DNA from: Sarcocystis neurona
Lineage: Eukaryota; Apicomplexa; Conoidasida; Eucoccidiorida; Sarcocystidae
DNA length: 64,000 bases
Direction: 5' to 3'
Assembly (NCBI GenBank): GCA_000727475.1
Contig: KL647297.1
Location: 154,500 to 218,499 of the forward strand
A model generated the notes under the pieces. That model had not been told where the DNA came from. It saw only the letters and a program-made list of their open reading frames with translations, and searched no databases. The position numbers and the translations under genes are program-made. The stretch's first letter is position 1. Each line of letters opens with the position of its first letter. Below, in pieces: positions 1 through 14,900 of the stretch.

Positions 1-121
1 ATATAGAGAGATAGATAGGTAGGTAGATAGATAAGAAACAGCAGTTAACAGGTGGGTGTATATATATAGAGAGAGAGAGATACGTAGGTAGATAGATAAG
101 AAGAAGCAGTGAACAGGTGGG

Positions 122-157
<36 letters not shown>

Positions 158-345
158 GAGAGAGAGAGATAGATTGATAGATAGATAGATAGATAAGAAA
201 AAGCAGCTAACGGTGGGTGGATATATATATACACATATATATGTACATAGAGAGATAGATAGGTAGATAGATAGATAAGAAAAAGCAGTTAACGGTGGGT
301 GGATATACATATATAGAGAGAGATAGATAGATAGGTAGATAGATA
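1..345. repeat. Tandem repeat with GATA core, about 60-100 bp units
   Basis: The phrase GATAAGAAAAAGCAGTTAACGG TGGGTGGATATAT recurs four times (about 30, 88, 191 and 275), separated by TATA/GAGA/GATA stretches. Units differ in length because the microsatellite part varies. Confidence 0.85.
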
Positions 346-529
346 GAGAATATCAGGTAGCCGCCTGAGATACGTAATTGCCGAGTTATTTGCTGTGGAG
401 ATAAATGAATAGGAAAAGAGAGAAGAGAGGACTAAATCGGGAGAAATAATAGAACCAGGAGGAATAGCAACACATGGGAAGGAAAGTAAGTACAGACGAA
501 ACGATGGACGCAGAGAGTTCACTTACTGT

Positions 530-1260
530 TAAAAGAGATATATATATATATATGTAGATAGATAGATAGGTAGAGCTAGATAGATATAGCTAGATATAGG
601 TAGTATAGGTAGGTAGGTGAAAATAGACAGATATTGATAGAAAGGTAGATATAGGTATAGATACAGACATAGATAGATAGATATAGATGTAGATATAGAT
701 ACAGATGTAGACAATAAATATAGACACAGCTATAGATATAGACACAGATATACATATAGATAAATATAGATATAGATAGATGTAGATATAGATATAGATA
801 CGGATATAGATGTAGATACGGATATATATATATATATAGATAGATAGATATGCATATAGATATAGATAGATATGGATACATATAGATATAGATACAGATT
901 CACATAGATAGCTAGATAGATAGATAGATTCAAGTAGATACAGGTATAGATAGCTACAGATATACGTGTCGATAGAAATATAGATGCAGATATAGGCACA
1001 GATATAGACAGATAGATAATAGAGGTGTAGATAGAGGTACCATAGATATAGGTGTAGATATAGATATAGATGCAGATATAGATACACGTATAAATAGATA
1101 GACAGATATAGATGTAGGTATAGGTCTAGATATAGATCTAGGTACAGATATAAATAGATAAATATAGGTAGATATAGGTATAGATGTAGATAGAGATAGA
1201 TATAGACAGACGTAGATACAGATTTGGGGAGATAGATATAGATATAGATAGATGAATAGG
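530..1260. repeat. GATA/TATAGA microsatellite
   Basis: Almost continuous (GATA), (TATAGA) and (GATGTA) tracts. Long open frames here (Tyr/Ile/Leu strings) are artefacts of the repeat. Confidence 0.95.
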
Positions 1261-1900
1261 AGGAACCAACTACAAACAGCGACGGAGAGAAATTGATAGA
1301 CAGGGAAATGTAGATAGGTCGCCCCTCCGCTTGTCCGGACAGATGTAGGTCGTTGTCTAGCCACATATGCAGCGATAGAACAAACTGTCGAGAGAGAGAC
1401 AGCTGCTGCATCCCTTCGAGAGGGCGCGAAAGGAGAGAAAATTTGTAAATGCAGAGAGAGGAGGAGGCACTTAAAGACGGCGAACGCCAGAAAGAGAGGA
1501 AGGCAGAGAAAAACCGATCAAAAGAAGATGCAGAAAAAACGAGAGAAAAAAATGCGGGTATAAGTGGAGTGGATAAGGAAAGAGTGACTTACGAGAGAAA
1601 CACGGAGAAAAAGAATTAACGGCTCAATTAGGGGCCAAGAAGAAAGGAAGAGACGAAGGAAAAGGATAGAGAAAGAAATCGAACAGTGCCGGTAGGTACG
1701 AGTGGGTGTGTGTGCCCGCTTTCTTCTGCAAGATCGATTGCTGACGCAGGATAAAGAGAGATAGAGATAGAAGAAAGAAGTCGAGTACAGAGGTATAATA
1801 AGTATATGTTTGCGCGCGCTCTTCTTTTGCTTCGTCCATTTCCCCCGTGCGCAGGAGCTATCCACAGAACGCACGTCCCTTGCCTCGCCTTCGCTCAAGC
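1261..1900. other. Purine-rich stretch without a recognised gene
   Basis: Mostly AG-rich on the plus strand with GAGAGA runs. I see no conserved protein or RNA gene. Confidence 0.6.
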
Positions 1901-1921
1901 CGCATCTCACCAGTACGTCAA

Positions 1922-2518
1922 CTACGAAGTAGTGCACGCCTGCTTCACTGCTGCCGCGCTGCTGGCCTTTGCCTGCTGCTGCTTCTGCTGCCGCTGCTGC
2001 TGGTGTTGCTTCGGTTGCTGCTGCTGCAGCTTTTGATGCCGATGCTTGCCTGCTGTTGCTTCGGCTGCTGGTGGTGCTGGCGCTGCCGCTGCTGGTGCTT
2101 GACTACTGCTGCTGCTTTTACTGCGCCGGGTTGCTGCTGCGGCACCGCTGCGCCGTTGCTGCACTTGGGCACGCCGCCGCCTCTGCGTCTGCTTTTCATG
2201 TTTTCGATGCTGCTGCCGTTGCTGCTGCTGTTGCTGTCCGACAGCTGGTGCTGTTGTCGTCAAACGGCCGCTGCTGTTGCTGTCTGACAGCTGGTACTGT
2301 TGCCGTCTGACGGCTGCCGCTATCGCTGTCTGACGGCTGCTGCTGTTGTTGTCTAACGGGTGCTGCTGCTCCATGCGCTGTTGCTGCTGGGGCGCTTTAG
2401 GCGATGATGCGCTGCTGTCGCTGCTGCTGCGCCTGTCGCTGCTTCTCTTGCTGCTGACGGTAGCGCTGCGACTGGCGTGGCTTTCTGTGAAGATGGAGAC
2501 GTTTTGCAGGTGCAGCAA
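1922..2518 (-). CDS. Possible Gln/Ser/Ala-rich exon over a CTG tract
   Basis: A 198-codon open segment dominated by Gln, Ser and Ala runs (CAG, AGC, GCA frames) with Arg/Lys between. It could be an Eimeria-style repeat-bearing exon. Both strands are open here because the tract is CTG/CAG-rich, so this rests on composition alone. Confidence 0.2.
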   Translation of the reverse strand: MLHLQNVSIFTESHASRSATVSSKRSSDRRSSSDSSASSPKAPQQQQRMEQQHPLDNNSSSRQTAIAAAVRRQQYQLSDSNSSGRLTTTAPAVGQQQQQQRQQHRKHEKQTQRRRRAQVQQRRSGAAAATRRSKSSSSSQAPAAAAPAPPAAEATAGKHRHQKLQQQQPKQHQQQRQQKQQQAKASSAAAVKQACTTS

Positions 2519-2574
2519 GTACCAAAGCAGTCAATCATTTCTCAACTACATGCAAAATCGCTGGCACAGATTGC

Positions 2575-3225
2575 AGATCTCACTGCATGGACAGCAAATC
2601 GTAGTGTTTAAACAGCAAATTGTAGTGTGTAGACAGCAGGTCGTAGTGTATAGACAGCAGGTCGTAGTGTATAAACAACAGGTCGTAGTGTATAGACAGC
2701 AGATGGTAGTGTGTAGGCAGCAGGTTATAGTGTATAGACAGCAGATCGCAGTGTATAGACAGCAGATCGTAGTGTATAATACAGCAGATCTATGTGTAGA
2801 CAACACGATCAAGTGTGTAGACAGCAAATTGGAGCCGTTTCTAGACATCAAATTCCAGTGTCTAGACACCAGATCTTGCTGTATTCAGAGTGTCTAGTGT
2901 ACAGACGGCAGAAACCGTCTACGGCAGAGGCAGACTATTCTAGTGTGCCTGAACAAACGACTTAGTGTACACGTTGCCGATCCTGGTGTATAGACAGCAC
3001 ACCGTGGTGTACATACAGCAGAGAGTAGTGTACGGACAGCAGGTGTACGCGTGCCGGTGTGAGTGTATACACAGCGCATTCTGATGTGCATACGACAGAT
3101 AGTAGTGTAGGGACAGCAGACGCACACGTTGCCGATCTAGCGGTGTCTAGACAGCACATCGTGATGTACGTACAGCAGAGAGTGGTGTACAGACAGCAGA
3201 TACTGGCGGGCACAGACAGCGGATC
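2575..3225. repeat. 21-bp minisatellite, degenerating to the right
   Basis: The unit GTCGTAGTGTATAGACAGCA is repeated with a 21-bp period, best conserved at 2620-2790, then fading but traceable to about 3225 as TGTA-AGACAGCAG blocks. The reverse complement contains TGTCTATACAC, shared with the arrays at 56.3 and 63.2 kb. Confidence 0.88.
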
Positions 3226-5205
3226 GGTGAGGGGAACAGGTGGAAGACGACACAGGAGGAGGAAGAAAAATGAGTGGTCTAATTAATTTTTGTCGTGCAT
3301 GCGCGTGTATCTCTTTTTCTCTCGAACATCTGCGCAACCCGATTTTCACTACGCGTAACAAGACTTGCATGCACATTACGTCGGAGTACATAGATATCTG
3401 TTGGGTGGTCGACTTTTTTGCTGCTTAAAAAATCAATTTACCGTATAGAAGTCTCTCGCAAGTACACATATACATATTCGTATACACACGTGCACTGACT
3501 TATATATATACAGAGAGATAGTGAGGGAAAGATATCTGCCTGCGTGCCTGTACGCATCGTTACAGGAGGAAGTTCTACGTTTTCCACGTGAGGGTGTACA
3601 AGTATAAATATAAAGCTTTGCAGGATCCTTCTATGTCCCTGTGTCGTATGTATATATATATATATATATGTATGAATAAGCTAGAAGCACACATACACAT
3701 ATATATATGGAGATATGTAGATATGTGTATGTCAGCTTTTACGTATGTGCACACACTTGCATACATCGCTACAGAAGACTATACGTGTTTCTATTTTTTC
3801 TTGCATTCACTCTATATATGTTCCTACCACCAGTAACTGACACAGTTTCTTCCATATTAACACGTAGATATATACGTTTCTATACATATAATTATACAGA
3901 TATACATACATACGTGTTTCTGTGTGTAGCAGCTCCTCTGGAGGCTTTCCTTTATCTGTGATAGTGGAATTCTGTCCCCCTGCTAGCTGCCTGGGACTCT
4001 CCGCTAGCGACAGTCGACGATTCTTCTGCAGGAGCGCTGCGCGCCAGACGTGGCAGTTCTGCCGCACACGCATGCGTTAGGTCTCTTCTCTGTCTCGCTG
4101 TCTCCCTCTGTTTCTCCGTAGAGAAGCGGCCTGCTGCAAGTAGATGTAATATTTGTTCACACGCGAATATGCGTCTATCTACACCAATCTGTAGACTTCT
4201 GCGTGTGTGTGTGTGTGTGTACGTGTGCACGTGTGTCCAGCTAAACGGAGAGCGAAAAAGAGAAAAAGAGAGAGATAGAAGGAAGAAAGAAAGGGAAACG
4301 AAAAGTGGAAGAGGTGAAGGTCCTTTTTTCGCTTCTGACGTCGTTTTCTTGTTTTTGTCCCGTCGTCTGTTGCCCTCTGTATCTACCTGCATACACATAT
4401 TCTCATCTGTTCGTCCACAGATGTATATATCCTTCAGTACGGGTAGAGGGGGACAGAGAGATACACACACACACAGGTGACGATACGCGTGTACGGGCTG
4501 TGTGCATATCATACCTTCTCATCTACCTATACATATACAAATATATATGTCTGTATGAATATGTATATATATGTACATGTGTGTATTCGTACATATTTGG
4601 GTGAACATCAGTATGTGCAGAGACACAGAGAGAGATAGGTCGAGTGTATGCTGGTGAACTATGTGATCTTTCGTCCTCATCATATAATTAACAAACGATT
4701 TTCCTCCGCCTCTACATGTAAATGTATGTGTCTCCGTCCGTGTCCGTGCCTGTGTGTGTGTGTGTGTTTTTGAATAAAGATGAACTCCTTCATGTGTTTT
4801 GACAAATGCCAACATGTTTTATTCGTGTCCCAACGTACGCAAAGGTAGACAACTACAGGCGCACATCTTCTTCTCTAAACACGTAGGTATATAGGTTTAC
4901 ACATATGTATATATATAGAGAGAGATAGATAAAAAGAAAGATTAGCCGGGCAGGTATGATCGAACAGCCACGGGGACTCAACTACGTATATGTGTAGGTG
5001 TACACATATGTATATCTGTAGATAAAGAGAGGTCCGGCATGTATGAGGGAAGGCTGTTTTTCTGTCTCGCTCTGTTTCTGATACGTAGAAGCGTCCTGGA
5101 GCGCGTTCACGCTCCTCTACGCTGCTCCATGCTCAGAAAAAGAAAGAGGGAAAGGATAAAAAAGGGAACGAACTCCGGGAGGGGTGTGCAATATTTTATC
5201 CTGCA
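3226..5205. other. Microsatellite-containing stretch without a recognised gene
   Basis: Contains TATATATG tracts (3640-3720, 4890-4930), a TG run (4204-4232) and purine-rich blocks. A minus-strand open segment near 3960-4140 (ending TEFHYHR) is not repeat-like but has no recognisable family. Confidence 0.5.
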
Positions 5206-5281
5206 GCTTGCTTGAAGCATTTTCCATGGAGGAGGTCATCGCCTGGGAGAAACTCGTTCCCGAAATACGCAGCGCCTTCGC
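5206..5281 (+). CDS. Possible short internal exon
   Basis: Not recognised. It has a good acceptor (TATTTTATCCTGCAG) and donor (CGCAG|GTACTT). Between them the frame reads LLEAFSMEEVIAWEKLVPEI then RSAFA, which is not repeat-derived. No partner exon was found with confidence; a GTCACAG acceptor at about 5624 gives a phase-compatible short C-terminus. The minus strand is also open. Confidence 0.25.
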
Positions 5282-6500
5282 AGGTACTTGCTGCCGAACT
5301 CTCGTCTCGCCCCCGTCTGTGTATGCGTGTGTATACACAAATATACCTACCTTTCTCTGTACACACCTGTTTTCTGGTCAGTACGTATTCTGCAGGGTGG
5401 CTGCTGCAATGTGTTTGCATGCGTTTTTCTCCGTCTGCGTGTCTGTGTCTGCGTCCTTGTATGTAAAAAGATGTGCGTGTGTATCTGTAGATCTATGTGT
5501 CTGTATATATATGTATATATGTGTATGCGTGTATATATATAAATGTGTGCATTTGAGCGCGAATATATAAATACGTGTATATATGTGCTTGTGTATACCT
5601 GTCTCTGTCAACACTATGGTCACAGGTGGAGCGTCCTGGCATAGTCGTAGCTGCTGTCTTTCTCTGCCCCGGTAGTGAAGAAGGAACGCAGACATCTGTT
5701 GTACATCTCATGCGAGTGTCGCACGCGCGCTGTTGGGGGACTGCTGACCTGCTTTTCTAGACTTATTACTTCCTGTATTCCTGTCTCTTTGTCCACTCCA
5801 CAAATATACAAATATGTTGGTGCGTTGCCCCTCAGAAAACATGCGTAACCTATATACATACACATTTCCGCCTACGCGCCTGTTTATATATATATATGTA
5901 TATATGTATCTATGTATATATATATCCTATATACATACACATTGTCGCCTATATGTGTGTATATATATGTACGTATATATGTGTAGACGCACAACGTTGT
6001 CTATTGTACGTGCACGTGTATGTGTAACAACGTCTGTGTGTTTGTTGCGCTTAAGGAAACATGCGTACCCTATTTCCGCATATACGTTTTCGCAAATGGG
6101 TGGGTGCCTACGTGTATATGTATACACAACCGTGTCTGTTTTGCAGGCATGTTTATAGGTAGACACGTGAAGCGAGGAAGGAAATGTTACATGAGTCCCC
6201 TGGTAACGATGCGTATACTGTAAGGGCAGCACGTGTTGACTTGCATGCGTGTCTATGAGCCGTGACAGACATAGCAGTCATAGGGTATGTGTAGTAGGCG
6301 CACACTATATATATATATGTATGCCTTGGTAACGGCGCATATATATATATATGTATCTGTGTATATGAAATTGTATTTATGTACACACGCGTATGCACAT
6401 ATGCCTACACATATAGATCTACACATGTATATACGTATGTGTATGTGTGTCTGTGTAGATATATGCATGCATATATATATGTATACGCCTGCAGGATTTT
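5282..6500. repeat. TATATG/TGTGTA microsatellites
   Basis: Blocks of TATATATATGTATATGTGTA interrupted by short unique pieces. A 59-bp phrase with ATGCGTA-CC(T)TAT recurs at about 5840 and 6060. No gene recognised. Confidence 0.7.
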
Positions 6501-7330
6501 CATCTCTACTATGAATTGAAACGTTGGTGCATCGTAGCTGTGTTTACCTGGGTGCATGTGGTGCGCGTGTCACACACTTGTAGCTTTCACGTGTGTCTCT
6601 CGCTCGCCGTGTTTCTCTGTGTATACATCCACGTGGAACAGGAGAGTGCCCGGATCCCTTTTGTTTTGTGTGGTGTGTGTACACTTCACCTGTGCGAGCA
6701 GCTGCGAGGGCACAAATACCAGAAGCTGAAGCACAAGATAAGCAAACACGTCACATCTCTCTAGATTTGGGCAAGCTGCCACGCGATGTAGCCGTGCACG
6801 CTCTCCCTGTTGCCAGCGGCAGCAACGCAGAAATCAGCGGAAGGAGCACTCGCAGCGGCAGAATCGCCAGCAGCGGCAGTAGAACCAGCGAGCAAGCCGC
6901 AGGCACCGCGCACGACAGGCCAAATGTGAAGTCAGAACGAGTTGATGAGACGATATAGATGCTGCTCGGTGGTGAGTGCCTGCGTACCTAGGCTGCTGCA
7001 ACAGCAGTGGCAACGGTAGCTGCAGAGACAACGCGGCAAGAGCCGCCACAAGTGCATTAGCCGCAGCAGCGGTGGCACAGCAGCGGCACACTGGCTGCAG
7101 CAGTAGCAGCGGAGGAATAAAGAAGGAGAGACAATGAAGATCCAGGCCAGCACTTCGGATGGCAAGTAGAAAAACCGGTGGCACAGGAGAACAGGGGCAG
7201 CAGAACTTTCTGGAGTTACGGGTGCTCTGAGTCTTCTGCTGCGTTTCCCTGGAGGCAGCGGACATAAAAGTACGAAGACGATACTCAGTACGACAATATG
7301 GCAAAAACGTGCGTGCGTGACACCATATTG
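6501..7330. other. CAG-containing segment without a recognised gene
   Basis: Interrupted GCAGCAG on the plus strand (6820-7110). Short open frames occur on both strands (for example a plus frame ending at 6958 with SNAEISGRSTRSGR), but no splice partner or family was found. Confidence 0.5.
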
Positions 7331-10300
7331 CCATTGCTATGTTCTACATTCACGTAACCCGGTTTTCAAAGAACAGCCGTGTGTTAAAAGCTCACAGAGG
7401 GGAACATCGAGCTACTATCCAGCGCAGCTCTGCCGCCCGCGTCCGACGTATAAGTTCTCCATACTGAGATTGTGAAGACTTTTCCGCGCGGAGACACAGT
7501 TGAGAGAATTAAGCCACAGACGAGCAAATCCGCAAGTCGCAGAGGGATGTACCACATGACCGTGAGTTGTGTTGCTTGAATCCCATCACCAGGGAAACAA
7601 GTACTCTTCAGGTTTTTTAGCAGTGAGAGAGAAAAAGCGTCTGGACGTACGGTTGTAGATTCAGACACCCGGCGCAGTGATGCATTGATACAAATGAACA
7701 AAGGCACGTGATTGTGTAGAAGTGCTTATGTTCTAGTGGACACGCAAGCAAATATGAACCCACTGACTTGTTTTTTAAATTGGTTGCGCCAGGTGAAGCC
7801 TGGTTCATTCGTAATTGTTCTTCACAGCTCACGTACCAGTGTACACTAGAAACGAGTGCAAACTTCTGTAATACTTGACGGTTCGTACGCACCAAAGGGT
7901 TTGCGCGTTCTGTTTCCGCGTGCCCAGCAGACAAGGATTTATAAATTCATGTCAGAATTGTCCAGCAAATCCCAACTGCCGTCTTGCCTCTCTACAATCG
8001 GGGATACAAAAAGAATATTGATCATTCTCTCGTTTCCCTAGCAGGGCTACATGCCCGTTGTAGTCGGCAGTATGTATCTGCTGTTTACTTGCCACGCGCC
8101 GACATGTTTCACCGTCACCTCTGCTGCACGTTCGAACATCTGCGCACACCTGTACGCTGGAGTTGCATCAATATGTATCTATCAAGCGGTACGATGTGTC
8201 TGCGCGTAGAAACCGATCTAGCGTCACAACCCACCCACGAAAGCGAGTGGTCACACAAGTGTGCTCATCTGTACAGATATCTACACACAGGCACGTACCA
8301 AGGCCGGTTCGAAGTTGCCAAACCACTTTCGTTTACACAACTGCGGAAGTACGCAGCCAGTCTGTGTGTAAAAGAAGCCCACTTGTTGCAAAACACACGA
8401 CTCACTATTGTCACGGAGCGCCTTTACAGGCGGAAGAGATGCAGAAGAATACGTGTGGCCCAAAGGTGTCGCTGACGAGACGCGGGCAACTAGTGTGATG
8501 CGTTGCAGTCTGTTCTACGAATACTTCATTTGAGCGACGTAATATTATCAACACGTTTGTTGCACGCTCAATAGACCTTCACATTCACTCCGGGAATCCG
8601 CGGATGCTCCGGCCGGAAGTTGCCTTTTGTACGTAGAACCACGGATATAAGTGTCACTGTCCGTTTTCCCCTCTAAGCTTTCAGTTTCCTCGATCCTTTT
8701 ACAAAACTGTGTCCATATGGTTCCTACGAGTACACGAAGAAGTAAGTGTAACTTGGTACGTTGAAAGCTGGCGCGCGGCTTCTTCGAACGTATTCACATC
8801 ATGTGCCCAACAATAACAATGACGATAGAGCGGGTCATCAGCAAATGTCGAAAGACCGTTCTTCGACGTACACGCCGTGCACCTGAATTCGTGACACTCT
8901 CACGACAAATGAGAATTGATCGTGAAGCCTTCTAACAAGACGCAAAATGCGGTGGTGGTCCGTCCATTCTTCAAACTTCATTTGTCCCACTCACGCTGGT
9001 CACAACCCTTGTTGTTCTTGACTCTGAATCCCGGCAGGCAGTGACTCACACGCTTCCACGTAGCGACTATGTGTGCAGCAGTCTTTCGTCTTTGATTTTC
9101 TACACCAGTTCGGAGTGCCGGTTCCCGTAAGCTCTCTGGGTGCCTTGTGTACACCCGGTTGCTTAAGACGCTACAGTTTCTTTTTCGAGTTATAATTTGA
9201 ATAACCGTGTCCCCACCGTCTGTCACGGCTAATCGACTAAATCAGGTGCACAAACACCTCGACTTGTGAAAGTAGATTGATTCGATGGTCACACCTCGAC
9301 TTGTGAAAGTAGATTGATTCGATGGTCTTCACAACCTGCAAATCAAGTGATCCAGCTCATCTTGAACGAACGAACGCGTCGTGTGAAGCATTTCCCTCAT
9401 AGAGGCTGGCCTGTATATCAGCTATCATCGAAGTTTGACTGGCTACACGCGTAATATGTCCTCGCAGGAGAAGCCATCAACAATCTTCAAACAGCGGTTA
9501 CGCTTCTGTGATACCCCAGTGTGCACCTAAGGTAAAGGAGATGGAAAGCGAATGTTTGAAGGGCCAACAAACATGTCAGAAAAAACACGGCCACGTGTAG
9601 CGGTTCAAACTGTGAGTGTCTATTCCTCGGTCATCTCAAAATTTCACATCTACCACCCGACCCTGGCTAGCGTTTCACATACACACAATCTACACACACG
9701 AAATAGCACTGGACACGTTTACTGCCGACGTACAATTGTCTTTCGTCTATAGCCAACGCTCTGCGTCTCGTTGCGAACGTGTGCGTGCGAATCAAATCCT
9801 TTCTGTTGAAGCTGTTTCTGTCCAACGCCTGAATTTCTTCTCGGGGAAAAATTAAGCCTTTTGCAAGCCAGCACGAGCACTTCATCACACGAGAGCTGGC
9901 GCTGCAATACAGCTCTTTGTTCCGGCTCGCTCCAGTGACTTCGAGTGGCAATTGCCTTTCATCTGGCAGTTTTGTTCAAATGTACATAGTAAATAAGTGC
10001 ACGCGATTGTGTGCGCGGTGCGGCAACCGTGGTCCACGCCTGTGGGTGTACACACTGACACATAAAACTGCGAACAACAAAAATTATGCGTTTGTGCGAA
10101 CTGTATACAAGTGAGCCGCTTCCATTCAAGCGCACGCCGTTGCACGTGAGTGGAAAGAGTAAGATGCATACATATATGTTTGTGTACGCCTAGTACGGAT
10201 TCCCACGCGCGTGTCTGCGACTGGTTATGCACATACGTGTATGAAGTCCTCGGTCGGTCCGCCCCGCGCTACTGGAAGACGGAAAAACATAATTCTTCAC

Positions 10301-10592
10301 TTCTAGTTTTTAATGTAGTGCCATCCGCGATTTAATCGTTTATCACCTCGGCGCCAACAACACGAAAAGCGCTGACTTCCAACAATATTGCAGTAGGTAA
10401 TGCAGCGAGTTCAGTTTGAGGTTATTGCAGTTTACAAAGCAACGTCAATGTCGCTTAGAGTCCCTGTGCCACCGGGACAAAACGAGCTCCATACCTCCAC
10501 ACATAATGTGCGGGGGATAAACATGTAAACGTACACGTATAGACACGTCCAAGGAAACAAGCGGCACGCCCTCCACCGACAGAGACACAGTT
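7331..10592. other. Repeat-poor region downstream of RPS14
   Basis: Ordinary-composition DNA with no microsatellites apart from a 37-bp exact duplication at 9254-9327. No conserved coding exon was seen on either strand. Confidence 0.6.
9254..9327. repeat. Exact 37-bp tandem duplication
   Basis: The block ACACCTCGACTTGTGAAAGT AGATTGATTCGATGGTC occurs twice with no mismatch (9254-9290 and 9291-9327). Confidence 0.97.
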
Positions 10593-11944
<1,352 letters not shown>

Positions 11945-14900
11945 CACGTGGTAGGAGTGCTGCAGAAGGGAAAACAAAAAACACAAGGGGACGCATGCAG
12001 ATCGAGACACGAGAAGAGGCGGCGGGGACTAGAAACGGCGCAATCTTCTTCGGTTGTGCCCACACGCAACCAAAATTACCACACAAAGCGTGAGAATCTG
12101 CAGTTACACTGGGGAACAATATATGCGCCAGTCGAACAAGTATAGCAATGACCACGGATGTCACCAACTATGCCAGTGCGGAGCGGCACGAAGGTGGAAG
12201 ACGGTAAGGCGTGTAGCGAACCACACGCGCCAAATATCAGCATCGATCTGAGATGGGAAAGCAATGGATCAAGAAAAGAACTACAGGGGGAAGTAAAACG
12301 CCACTGACAGCGGTGCCGCCTGCACAGAAGAAACGGCGTCCAAAAGACTGACGGCAGAGATCGTACTCATCACCCTGAACAAAGGACGGCGCAACATCGC
12401 ACCGACGAGGGCCACAGAAATGTGGACACTCCGAGTAGTTCCGAAAGCTGCTGACAGAACGCGCAAGATGCACTGATCCTACATGTAAACGCCTACCCCA
12501 AAAGAACGAGTCTTCCCTTTCAAACACACGCAGGCGGGCGAATATTTGCATGAACACGCGACAAAGAGGAATGGCGAACGCGCATGACAGAGAGTCGCGG
12601 CAGTATCCTCAGTAAACGAGACAATAAACGACAGACATCCACATAATTCACTACGGTACGCAGGACGACACACGGGACATGGCCTACAAGGGGCGCCCCT
12701 CATACACAGGAAAATCCAGGTGACACGTCACTGTGGAAGTGCATATACAATAGGCGCTATGAACATGAAATGCAGTCCGCAGATTGCACAGACGATGATG
12801 CGTAGCATGCGCAGCTGCCCCGGCATTGTTACCCCACATCTTGTAGACCGTGGATCTATGGGATATCCAGCTGTATATATAATGGAAAGGGGTAAAACCT
12901 GAGTTGACCCGCGGCACCTAATTTTCTCCGCTCACTGTTCCACGACCACAGCGACAATACATTTAAAGAGTACCGCCTCCCCCTGTCACAGTGGGGTGGG
13001 GGCCGCGACCTGCCTAAGTTCACAGTACAGACAGACACATCCGTAAAGAGCGGGTACCGTGGAAAGTCTCCTCCAGTACCCGGAACAAAAGTATGTAGGG
13101 TAAGTACGAAGATCCATTTTACAAACGCAGTGATTCTTTATAGCTCACGACAAGCTGACACGGAAAAATGACCGGTATCATCTGCTGAGCGATATTTTCC
13201 CCCTTCACGAGAACCACGCTGTCGTCACTTACCTAGAACAATGGTGACACCGAGAACAAAGAGATGATTTTGAAGAGATGGGAGATATGCAACCTGCCAT
13301 CAACGTTAGACAGAGGGAGAGACTCCTACAGAGATGGGGCTGCCTTTCGATTCACGACCGCCGCCGCGCGCGCGCGTACTCCCTCCCGATTCATACCAGC
13401 GTTGCAGAAGCGGCAAGAAACCACGAGGGCATAGTAGCCGCAGCAACAACGACTGCGCACCACGGGCAAGACGGGTTGATCCGCAATAATTCGGTGGGCC
13501 GGCACGAGCACGCGCATGCAGTAGGAGAGTGGGAGGACAGTCAGCTGCTGGCAGCAACGGGAGGGCGACTGCCTTCAATGACCAACCACCGCCGTACAGG
13601 TGGGCTGCACGCAGCATTTATTTACGTGGCAACAGGCGGCAGGCAGTAGATACAGCAGCAGCCGCATCACCACCAGGCAGAGCAACGCTGGGATCGCAAC
13701 AAAGGCAGGCTGACGCGACCGACTGCAGCAGCAGTAGGGAAAGAGCACGCCCAGTGTGATGAGGCACAGCAGCGCGACCGGCGTACCCGGCATCGCAACG
13801 TAGGAGATGCTGCATTCCTAGCAGGAACCGTTACAGAAAATGCAGCATTAGCAGCAGCTTCAGCGCCGATAATAGTACGTTAGATCCGACAGACCAGAAG
13901 ATGGAAACGCACGAATACCTATGTAGCACGTGGGTGGGAAGCTCCGGGCCGAATCCACATACGTAGGGGAAAGGTACATACAGTTTTTGTATGACGCTCA
14001 CTTCACATATACTGGTTCGTGACACATATATGAACGTAAGCATCTGAATTTGATGTGACCCCGTGCTATAAACTGGGTCGTGCCACATATTATTGCAAGC
14101 ATCTGTATCTGATGTGACCCGGTGCTACAACCGTCACGTACACGTCCGAGTGTGAATTGCTACAGATTACACGTGTACGTAGGTATACCCAATCGCGCGC
14201 GCATCTATCCTCCCAGGACAGGTGCCCTCACTGACGTGGAGCAGCCACGTACGTAGATGTACGTACGTATTCCTGAACTGGAGCAGTCGTAACCGGTGCT
14301 CCTACGAGCACAGATTTGCACTGGAGGTGTACCGCAGAGCAGCGAATGCCACTGTCGAGGTTATACAGGGACACAGATGGTGGGCGGAGCAAGCCAGACA
14401 TAGTTGTCCTCTGCGTGTAATGCACCATCTACACCAAGATGGAATGCGCCCACTACGCTTCAAGCTTTTTTTCAACTGTGTGTACCTCTACAAGATAAGA
14501 CGACCTTCAGCACAGTAAGTGGGAGACGCATGATTGCGTGTCATACATCATGTGTTACCACACTGTACGCAGGTGAGTTTACAGACACACAGGAAAGGCA
14601 GCATGTGGTGTTCTTCGCTGCACACTGCAAGGTACAAATTTTAAAAAGTGCAGCCGGAGGTGTGGTGTCGTACCATACCTTATATGCGGTGCTCCGCATG
14701 CTCATGCAACATTTGTAGTAGAATTTGTTATCTACGCGTGATTCTACGCATATACTGGGGTTTAAAATCTTCAGCGAAGTGTACTCTATGAAACACAAAG
14801 TGCACTTTTAAAGAAAGACAGAGAAGTGTCAGGTCAGTATAACTGCTTTGGAAGTAGATGACTTCGTCCCTCCACGCAACCACAGTGGGCCCGGAGGCCG

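Noticed and set aside
1..345. Telomeric or subtelomeric repeat
   Set aside because: No AAACCCT/TTTAGGG units; the blocks are GATA-type with a TTAACGGTGGG phrase.
530..1411. Long minus-strand open frames full of Tyr/Ile/Leu/Ser
   Set aside because: They arise from GATA/TATAGA microsatellites, which lack stops in some frames; all frames give similar strings and no domain is present.
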